NCBI GenBank assembly: GCA_013003255.1 | Contig: JABDJZ010000440.1 | Span: 1-13,090 of the forward strand | Direction of reading: 5' to 3' | DNA from: Rhodothermales bacterium | GTDB taxonomy: Bacteria > Bacteroidota > Rhodothermia > Rhodothermales > UBA10348 | DNA length: 13,090 nucleotides | In this document: positions 7,491-13,090 of the stretch, piece by piece | Position numbering within the stretch: position 1 is the stretch's first letter | Layout: each line of letters begins with the position of its first letter | Notes under the pieces: generated by a model | Database searches by the model: none | Told to the model about the DNA's origin: nothing | The model's input: the letters and a program-made list of their open reading frames with translations, nothing else | Program-made: the position numbers and the translations under genes

Positions 7491-8729
7491 GTGCCCGCCG
7501 CGGGGAGCCAGGATGGGTTTCGGCCCCGCCTCGCCGGGCGTCGGATCGCTCTGTTCACAGGCGCTTACAACCATATCGCGGATGGCGTCTCCCTGACCCT
7601 CAACCGGCTGGTGCGGCACCTGGAAGGCGAAGGAGCTACCGTGCAGGTATTCGCTCCGACCATTGACGAGCCGGCCTTGGACCATGCAGGCGAACTCGTT
7701 CCGGTCCGATCCATCGCGATGCCCGGAAGGCCGGAGTACCGGATTTCCCTGACCATCTCGCGGGCCCAGTTCCGGAACCTGGAGGCCTTCAACCCGGACC
7801 TCGTGCACCTGGCCACCCCGGACATTCCGGGAGATCAGGCCCTGCGCTGGGCGCGCAAGCGGGGACTTCCCGTGGTGGGATCCTACCACACGCATTTCTC
7901 ATCCTACCTGAGTTTCTACAAACTGGGATGGGCCGAGGGCATCATCTGGCGCCGCCTCAAGCGTTTCTATGGCCGGTGCCTACATACCTACGTCCCCAGT
8001 CAATCGATGGCGGACGTGCTGAAAGACCACGGCATCACGCAGGGCGTACGGCTTTGGAAGCGCGGTGTGGAACTGGAGCGGTTTGATCCGGCCCATCGTG
8101 ATCTGGCCTGGCGCCGTAGCCTGGGCTTCGCGGACAACGACGTCGTGGTGTCTCTTGTGAGCCGATTGGTCGTCGAGAAAGGACTCGATGTGTTCGCGCG
8201 CACCGTCCAACTCCTGCAGGAACGTGGGATTCGGGTCAAGTGCCTGGTGGTCGGCGAAGGGCCGGCCCGCGCGATGCTCGAGACGGAATTGCCCGATGCC
8301 GTCTTTCTGGGGCATCAGTCCGGCGAGGACCTTTCAAGGGCCTACGCATCCTCCGACATCTTCGTCTTCCCCAGCTACACGGAGACTTTTGGCAACGTGA
8401 CCCTGGAAGCGATGGCCTCCGGCCTGCCTGCGGTCTGTGCCGATGCCACCGGCAGTCGTTCCCTGGTCATTTCGGGACGGACCGGCTTCCTTGCGCCCCC
8501 ACACAATGCCGAATCCTTTGCGGCCCACGTGGAACGCCTGGTGACGGATGACACCCTTCGCAGCCGCATGTCCGAGGCCGCCCGGGAGGAAGCCGGAGCC
8601 TACGCATGGCCTCGCGTATTGGGCAGCATCGTGGACTACTACCTCGAGGCCCTTCGATCGGATAGAAGCACATCACGGACCGACGCAACGGGGACGCAAA
8701 CAGCGCGTAGTTCGGGGCCTCTTTTGTGA
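7491..8729 (+). CDS. GT4-family glycosyltransferase, possibly glycolipid-forming
   Basis: This 412-residue GT-B glycosyltransferase transfers sugar from a nucleotide donor. The N-terminal Rossmann domain opens with RRIALFTGAYNHIADGVS (17-34), a typical GT4 start, and includes PDLVHLATPD (102-111) and SYHTHFSSYL (131-140). The C-terminal donor domain has SRLVVEKGLDVF (224-235), VVGEGP (253-258) and the EX7E motif with E298 and E306 (ETFGNVTLE), followed by AMASGLP. The HTHFSSYLSFYKLG and LWKRGVELERFDP patterns recall lipid glycosyltransferases such as SqdX and MgtA types, but the acceptor cannot be read from sequence. The frame is open far upstream into uvrA; the GTG at 7491 is chosen because the sequence before it is compositionally unlike a protein domain. 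The 193 bases after uvrA show no other gene. The second glycosyltransferase starts 19 bases after its stop. Confidence 0.91.
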   Translation: MPAAGSQDGFRPRLAGRRIALFTGAYNHIADGVSLTLNRLVRHLEGEGATVQVFAPTIDEPALDHAGELVPVRSIAMPGRPEYRISLTISRAQFRNLEAFNPDLVHLATPDIPGDQALRWARKRGLPVVGSYHTHFSSYLSFYKLGWAEGIIWRRLKRFYGRCLHTYVPSQSMADVLKDHGITQGVRLWKRGVELERFDPAHRDLAWRRSLGFADNDVVVSLVSRLVVEKGLDVFARTVQLLQERGIRVKCLVVGEGPARAMLETELPDAVFLGHQSGEDLSRAYASSDIFVFPSYTETFGNVTLEAMASGLPAVCADATGSRSLVISGRTGFLAPPHNAESFAAHVERLVTDDTLRSRMSEAAREEAGAYAWPRVLGSIVDYYLEALRSDRSTSRTDATGTQTARSSGPLL

Positions 8730-8748
8730 TCTGCACAGCCAACTGATC

Positions 8749-9918
8749 GTGCGACTGCTGTTCGTTTCCCACTCGCTTCCGCCTGAAGATCGTCCGATGG
8801 ACAATCTTGGTGGCATGCAGCGCGTGGCGCTCGAACTCGATGCAGCTCTCCGCGGAATCGAAGGACTTTCGTACGCAACCCGGTTTCTCAGGGCACCGTG
8901 GAAGACCATCCATCGCCGATCCGCCCTGTTCATTCTCCGCTCCATCCCCGCTCTGGCCCGCCTGGCCCGCGCCCGCGAAGTGGACGTCGTCCTGTTTTCG
9001 TCCATGGTGACCGGAGCCCTTGCCGTTCCATTGCAAGGGCTGTTCCGGCGTCATGGCGTTCGAACGGCGGCCATCGTTCATGGATTGGACGTCACTACGC
9101 CGTCGTGGCTGTACCAGCGATTTGTCCCGCACGTGTTCGCTGCGCTGGATCTCGTGATGCCGGTTTCAGCCGCCACTGGCGAGGCCTGCGTGGCTCGGGG
9201 CCTGAGTAGGGAAAAACTGAGGCCGGTCCGCAACGGCGCCGATGTCGCCCGCTTCCAGGAGCCGGCCTTCTCCCGGGATGCCAGACGCGCCCGGCTGGGC
9301 GTGATTCCGGCGGCTGCGGAGCTCGCGGCTTCCGACGTGGTGCTGACCAGTGTGGGTCGCCAGGTCCGTCGGAAAGGCTTTGCGTGGTTCATCAACGAAG
9401 TGATGCCCGGGCTTCCCGAACATGTACACTACTGGCTAGCCGGAGACGGACCCGAGCAGGATTCCATTCAGGCGGCCATTGACCGGCATGACCTGGGACG
9501 CCGGGTGCGCAGGCTGGGCCGAGTTTCCGAGGAGGAACTGGAGGCCCTCTACCAGGGAGCCGATCTCTTTGTGATGCCGAACATCCCGGTCCCCGGAGAC
9601 ATGGAAGGCTTCGGGGTCGTGATGCTGGAGGCCGGGCTCAGCGGCCTCCCGACGGTCGGCGCCCGCCTCGAGGGTGTCGCAGAGGTCATCACCAACGGGG
9701 AGAACGGGATGTTGGTAGAGTCCGGTGATGCAGCCGGGTTCACGCGGGAGATCGAAGGCTACCTGCGGGGCCCCGACGTGCTGCGTGGTGCCTCTCGCCG
9801 GGCCTTTGAACACACACGCACGCACTTCTCCTGGGCCAGCGTGGCGCGCGAGTACGTGGACGTACTCACTTCGCGTTTCGCGACTCCAGATACGAAAGCA
9901 GTGCCGGCAGGAAAATGA
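8749..9918 (+). CDS. GT4-family glycosyltransferase, PimB-like
   Basis: This is the second GT-B transferase of the pair, 389 residues from the GTG at 8749. That start opens directly on strand 1 (VRLLFVSHSLPPED) and the glycine-rich loop NLGGMQR (19-25). HGLD at 111-114 lies in the acceptor domain. The donor domain has SVGRQVRRKG (201-210), LAGDGPE (230-236), LGRVSEEELEALYQGADLFV (256-275) and EX7E residues E286 and E294 (EGFGVVMLE). The motif set resembles PimB/WbpX-like mannosyl- or related transferases, but donor and acceptor are unknown. The frame is open upstream into the first glycosyltransferase, so the start is a judgement. The 19-base gap suggests one operon. The last 53 bases overlap the 3' end of the convergent RND gene; the tail after about residue 375 looks unconserved. 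Confidence 0.9.
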   Translation: MRLLFVSHSLPPEDRPMDNLGGMQRVALELDAALRGIEGLSYATRFLRAPWKTIHRRSALFILRSIPALARLARAREVDVVLFSSMVTGALAVPLQGLFRRHGVRTAAIVHGLDVTTPSWLYQRFVPHVFAALDLVMPVSAATGEACVARGLSREKLRPVRNGADVARFQEPAFSRDARRARLGVIPAAAELAASDVVLTSVGRQVRRKGFAWFINEVMPGLPEHVHYWLAGDGPEQDSIQAAIDRHDLGRRVRRLGRVSEEELEALYQGADLFVMPNIPVPGDMEGFGVVMLEAGLSGLPTVGARLEGVAEVITNGENGMLVESGDAAGFTREIEGYLRGPDVLRGASRRAFEHTRTHFSWASVAREYVDVLTSRFATPDTKAVPAGK

Positions 9919-12415
9919 GCGCGGCGGCCAACGTGGCACCGATCCCCACGACAGCCAGCTGACCGATGCTTCTGAGGCCCGGGTGAAAGCTCAGCAGCAG
10001 GCCGCCGAATCCGACCATGGTAGTCAGCGACCCCATTGTGACGTGTTCACCCGTACTGCGAAGGACTCTCCGGATTGAACCCGTACCCAACTCACGGTAT
10101 CGGCTGACCAGGTGAACGCCGGCGTCGTTCCCGATGCCAAGCACCGCCGGGAGTACGATCAGGTTGTAGAAGTTGAGCCGCAGATGCAGCAACTCAACCA
10201 GTAGCAGCATCCAGAGGACCCCGACGATGAGGGGAATCAGGGCGAGCCCGGCCCAGCGCACACTGCCGAACGTGAGGCCCATCAACAGGGCCACCATGAC
10301 CAGCGTGGCCAGGACCATCCACGGGGATTCGCGCTGCATCAGCTTGAGCATGTCAGCTGCCACAAGCGAGCTGGACCCGGCGTGATAGACACGTCCGTCT
10401 TCGGTCACGATGCGGCCCACGTCTTCGGAGAAGGCTATCGACTGGCGCCCATCGGAGAGTCCGACACCCGGGTAGATGATGACGAAGTTGCCCAGCTCCC
10501 CGGTCTTCGACGTGAAACGTTCCACGAGGAACTGGGGGACCTCCTCGAGCCGAATGGGGCGCTCGGTACCGGCGGCGCGGCGAAGGCGCTGCATGTCCTC
10601 CGAATCATCCTCCTCCAGGAATGGATCTTCCAGCGCGGCGCGCACCTGAGCCAGTCGAACCAGCCGAGCCCGCTGCGCCTGTGGCGACTGCGGGAAGCGC
10701 TCCTGCAAGGTTTCCACGCGGTCGATGGTGGGAGACAGCGAATCGGCAACCATATGACGTTTCAGGGCATCCACCACGCCCGGGACCTCGGTGCTGTCAT
10801 CCAGGACCACGTAGGCAGGGTTGCGGTTGCGCGCGTCATCGTACACCCGCTTCATCACATCCGCCCGCTCGTTGTACGCGGTGTATTCCGGCTCCAATTC
10901 GCCAAACCGGTACTCGAACTGCACCTGGTTCACGCGGAGCACGGCGATCAGGATGGCGGCAGCCGAAACGGCCAGGATAATCCGCGCCGTTCGGACGGAG
11001 ACCCGGGCACGGTCCTCGGCCGAGCCCGTCAGGGAGGCTTCGACAGAGCGCTCAAAATTCAGGAGTCGAACCCGCTCCAGGAGCACCAGGAGTGCCGGCA
11101 TGAGCAGCATCATCGCGGCCAGGGCAAACAGAATTCCGCTGCCCGCCAGCGCACCGAACTCACTGAACCCCTTGAAGTCCGCTACCACGAGCACAAGCAG
11201 AGCCGCGGCCGTACTGATGGCTCCGACGGAAATGGCCATGCCAGTGGATACGAAGGTGGTCTCGGCCGCCTGGGACGGGGCATGTCCGTCTGCCCGCTCT
11301 TCCGCGTAGCGCGCGTAGAAGTGAATGCCGAAATCGATCCCCAACCCGAAGAGAACCAGGCCGAGTGTCGAGGTCATCAGGTTGAGCGATCCGAAGAGCA
11401 CACTGGCCAGCCCGAACGTCCAGGAGAGGCTCATCGCCAGCGGAATGGCGATGACCAGACCCAGAATCGGGGTCCGAACCAGTTCCTGCAGCAGCACGCC
11501 CGGTCGGAAATGACCACCGGATCGGGCGTGATACGACTTGTAAGAGAAGTAGGCCAGCACCAGGAGGAGCACCGCGAGCACGCCGGCACCGAACGAGCCG
11601 AGGACATCATCCTGGATGGTCTCCACCTCGATCATGCTGCGCTGCAGGCGCCCGGCGAGCACGACCTCCATCTCCGGGTGGTAACTGGCCGGATCAAGAT
11701 CATCCACCACAGCCTGCAGGTTTTCATACAGCGCCCGCGTGACGCTGATGTCAGTCTGCGAGCCGGACGGGTAGAACTTCAGCACCATGGTGGTGGAGTC
11801 ATCCGAGACCGGGAAGTCCTTCGCTACAATGGAATCGTAAATGGCCTCCAGTTCCTGGCCCACGGAGTCGGGTTCTTCGTCATCCTCTTCCAGATCAAAG
11901 AAGAATGGGTTCGCCTCCAGCCGGGACTCCTCAATCTTGTCTGCGAGCCATCCCTCCAGCAGATCCAACTCTGCTTCGGTCGCGAAGTAGAGCGCATTCG
12001 ATTTCAGGAATTCCGTATCGGAACGGTAGTCGACACGAGTCAGGTAGGGTTCACCGTCCCCTCCCTCCATCTGTAGCGCCCGAGGGATCAAGGCCTCGGC
12101 GAACGCTCTATTTGCCGCAAATGAGGGACTGACGATTCCGACAGCGGCCTCCGACTCTCCTCCGACCGTATCCCTGAGCTTGTTGAGGGCAACCTTGCTC
12201 GGATAGTCATCCGGAATCAGGTTGGCGATGTCCGTATCGATCCGGAGATCGCGGGCCGAGGTCAGGGCGAGGGCCGACAGTAGAAAACCGATCGCCAGGA
12301 TGGTGGCGGGGTGTCGCACCACAAATCGAATCACAGGCCGCAGTGATTCAAAAGCCCGGACCATGGGTCCGGCTTCGCGCAATTCGTTCGGGTTTTCAGC
12401 GTGTTCGGCCGACAT
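9866..12415 (-). CDS. RND-superfamily (MMPL/HpnN-like) exporter
   Basis: The 849-residue protein has the duplicated RND layout: one membrane helix (about 37-53), a large periplasmic loop (55-270), five more helices (about 273-445), then a second half with a helix (476-494), loop (497-697) and five helices (698-838). Each half carries the fourth-helix acidic motif in a GxxxD context: GLGIDFGIHF (357-366) and GIGNDAGVHL (760-769). Size and layout fit the COG1033 group, which includes HpnN, the exporter that moves hopanoids to the outer membrane, and mycobacterial-type MMPL lipid transporters. A proton-driven lipid or lipid-like cargo is therefore the best guess. No hopanoid genes are visible here. 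Acidic stretches occur in both loops: LEEDDEEPD (175-183) and LEEDDSED (600-607). The ATG at 12413-12415 is used; Met18 is an alternative. The 3' end overlaps the second glycosyltransferase by 53 bases. Confidence 0.9.
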   Translation of the reverse strand: MSAEHAENPNELREAGPMVRAFESLRPVIRFVVRHPATILAIGFLLSALALTSARDLRIDTDIANLIPDDYPSKVALNKLRDTVGGESEAAVGIVSPSFAANRAFAEALIPRALQMEGGDGEPYLTRVDYRSDTEFLKSNALYFATEAELDLLEGWLADKIEESRLEANPFFFDLEEDDEEPDSVGQELEAIYDSIVAKDFPVSDDSTTMVLKFYPSGSQTDISVTRALYENLQAVVDDLDPASYHPEMEVVLAGRLQRSMIEVETIQDDVLGSFGAGVLAVLLLVLAYFSYKSYHARSGGHFRPGVLLQELVRTPILGLVIAIPLAMSLSWTFGLASVLFGSLNLMTSTLGLVLFGLGIDFGIHFYARYAEERADGHAPSQAAETTFVSTGMAISVGAISTAAALLVLVVADFKGFSEFGALAGSGILFALAAMMLLMPALLVLLERVRLLNFERSVEASLTGSAEDRARVSVRTARIILAVSAAAILIAVLRVNQVQFEYRFGELEPEYTAYNERADVMKRVYDDARNRNPAYVVLDDSTEVPGVVDALKRHMVADSLSPTIDRVETLQERFPQSPQAQRARLVRLAQVRAALEDPFLEEDDSEDMQRLRRAAGTERPIRLEEVPQFLVERFTSKTGELGNFVIIYPGVGLSDGRQSIAFSEDVGRIVTEDGRVYHAGSSSLVAADMLKLMQRESPWMVLATLVMVALLMGLTFGSVRWAGLALIPLIVGVLWMLLLVELLHLRLNFYNLIVLPAVLGIGNDAGVHLVSRYRELGTGSIRRVLRSTGEHVTMGSLTTMVGFGGLLLSFHPGLRSIGQLAVVGIGATLAAALIFLPALLSYLESRNAK

Positions 12416-12546
12416 GAGGTGCCCAATGTGATGACTTACGATGCCACAAACCCGGAAGCCCCCGTTTTGGTGCCCCCAAAGGGTTGATTTGTCTTCCTTA
12501 CCTTAAAGGGCCGAGTCCCTGAGCCCGTGCAATCACTCCAAGCAGA
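12416..12546. promoter_or_regulatory. Divergent intergenic region between the RND exporter and maoC-like gene
   Basis: This 131-base spacer must hold the start signals of both genes. A short inverted repeat, TTTGG (12466-12470) and CCAAA (12476-12480) with a 5-base spacer, lies near its middle. TTGATT at 12484-12489 and TACCTTAA at 12499-12506 on the plus strand look like promoter pieces but are spaced too closely to pair convincingly. No Shine-Dalgarno sequence is evident before either start. Confidence 0.3.
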
Positions 12547-12975
12547 ATGAACACCAATACCTACGACGCACTGGAGGTCGGACAGACCTTTTCCGTCGAC
12601 CGCCTCATCACTGCCGAAGACGTGCGCATCTTTGCAGACGTCACCGGAGACGACAACCCCCTCCACATTGACGAGGAGTTTGCCGCGTCCACGCGATTCG
12701 GCAAGCCGATTGTGCACGGGGTCTTTCTGCTGGGCATCATTTCCAAAGTTCTGGGTCGTGACTTTCCGGGCCCGGGCAGCGTGGCCGTCTCCATTTCCTC
12801 GAAGTTCGTTCGGCCGGTACCCGTTGGATCGACCATCACCGTTGAAGTGCGTGTTGCCGAGAAGCTGGAAAAGTACAAGCACATCCGCATGAAGGTGTAC
12901 GTGTACATGGCCAAGAAAATGGCACTGGCCGGTGAGGCCACGTTGATCCCGCCTCCCCCGCCAGATCAGGACTGA
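12547..12975 (+). CDS. MaoC-like (R)-specific enoyl-CoA hydratase (hot-dog fold)
   Basis: The 142-residue product is a single hot-dog domain of the MaoC/PhaJ type, which hydrates trans-2-enoyl-CoA to (R)-3-hydroxyacyl-CoA. The hydratase-2 motif is intact: FADVTGDDNPLHID (29-42), with D35 and H40 in the positions of the catalytic Asp and His of Aeromonas PhaJ (D31, H36), followed by RFGKPIVHGVF (50-60). The size matches PhaJ (about 134 residues). FVRPVPVGSTITVEVRV (87-103) is the usual later strand pair. The C-terminus ends in five consecutive prolines (135-139) and PDQD-type polar residues. No other fatty-acid or polyhydroxyalkanoate genes are visible, so the pathway is open: beta-oxidation link, PHA precursor supply, or another thioester. 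It is divergent from the RND gene and convergent with the gene at the right edge. Confidence 0.92.
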   Translation: MNTNTYDALEVGQTFSVDRLITAEDVRIFADVTGDDNPLHIDEEFAASTRFGKPIVHGVFLLGIISKVLGRDFPGPGSVAVSISSKFVRPVPVGSTITVEVRVAEKLEKYKHIRMKVYVYMAKKMALAGEATLIPPPPPDQD

Positions 12976-12998
12976 CGCGGGCCCGGCCAGCCCCCGCC

Positions 12999-13090
12999 TC
13001 AGTTGACGAACTTGAGCCGGGTGCCCGCCTGGATCACTTCGTTCAACTCCACCTGATTCAGGATAGCCAGTTCCTGTGCCGTGAAACCTC
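12999..13090 (-). CDS. C-terminal end of an unidentified protein, LysM-like
   Basis: The last 30 codons of a minus-strand gene are visible, ending with TGA at 12999-13001. They read GFTAQELAILNQVELNEVIQ, then AGTRLKFVN. The pattern of a short helix, an Asn in the turn, a second helix and a final AGTRLK(F/I)V strand fits the second half of a LysM peptidoglycan-binding motif or a related C-terminal module, as found at the ends of some secreted proteins and M48-type metalloproteases. With only 30 residues the parent protein cannot be named. It is convergent with the maoC-like gene across a 23-base GC-rich gap. Confidence 0.55.
   Translation of the reverse strand, partial: GFTAQELAILNQVELNEVIQAGTRLKFVN

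Noticed and set aside
8548..8748. Upstream extension of the second glycosyltransferase frame
   Set aside because: It lies almost wholly within the first glycosyltransferase in another frame; the first Rossmann strand begins at the GTG at 8749.
10382..12076. A 564-codon open frame on the plus strand, antisense to the RND exporter
   Set aside because: Its product is rich in Arg, His, Gln and Glu with no recognisable domain, while the minus strand encodes a clear 12-helix RND protein. Long antisense frames are expected in GC-rich coding DNA.
12976..12998. Possible bidirectional terminator between maoC-like and the right-edge gene (GCGGG and CCCGC arms)
   Set aside because: Only a 5-base stem with an 11-base loop in extremely GC-rich sequence and no T-tract; likely chance.
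1..13090. A previously undescribed defence, mobile or secondary-metabolite system
   Set aside because: Every long gene belongs to a recognisable housekeeping or envelope family, no mobility or repeat-array signature is visible, and composition looks even by eye across the window.

Overview
The window looks like ordinary core chromosome from a GC-rich, Bacteroidota-like bacterium, most plausibly of the Rhodothermota/Salinibacter side. Three things suggest this. First, a large BatA-type membrane VWA protein is present. Second, UvrA carries the sequence style I associate with Bacteroidota, including loss of the first cysteine pair of its first zinc finger. Third, the start codons lack clear Shine-Dalgarno sequences, and three of them are inferred to be TTG or GTG. 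The lineage is an inference from recalled family features; no search was run. I see no tRNA, rRNA, insertion sequence, prophage gene, CRISPR array or toxin-antitoxin pair.

Layout, left to right. Minus strand: the 5' part of a CBS-domain protein (1-175), hflX (367-1674), a small membrane protein with a possible bacterial-PH-like tail (1686-2234), and a 695-residue BatA/VWA protein (2260-4347). The last three form a tight minus-strand operon (bat-like, membrane protein, hflX; gaps of 25 and 11 bases). A 118-base divergent promoter region (4348-4465) with a centred perfect palindrome separates it from plus-strand uvrA (4466-7297). Two GT4-type glycosyltransferases follow on the plus strand (7491-8729 and 8749-9918). 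The second overlaps tail-to-tail by 53 bases with a minus-strand RND/MMPL-type exporter (9866-12415). A second divergent intergenic region precedes a plus-strand MaoC-like (R)-enoyl-CoA hydratase (12547-12975). The right edge holds the last 30 codons of a minus-strand gene with a LysM-like C-terminus (12999 to beyond 13090).

Functionally this is a mosaic of housekeeping modules: nucleotide excision repair (UvrA), ribosome rescue or splitting (HflX), envelope integrity (BatA-like protein, RND lipid-type exporter), glycolipid or glycan synthesis (two glycosyltransferases) and acyl-CoA metabolism (MaoC). The GT pair next to the HpnN-like RND exporter would fit envelope lipid assembly and transport, but the exporter is on the opposite strand and the link is only suggestive.

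I found no convincing new multi-gene system. The observations most worth a second look are an 11-base tandem duplication at the stop/start junction of the membrane protein and hflX, similar acidic motifs in both periplasmic halves of the RND protein, the palindrome midway between bat-like and uvrA, and the uncharacterised membrane protein between BatA and HflX.
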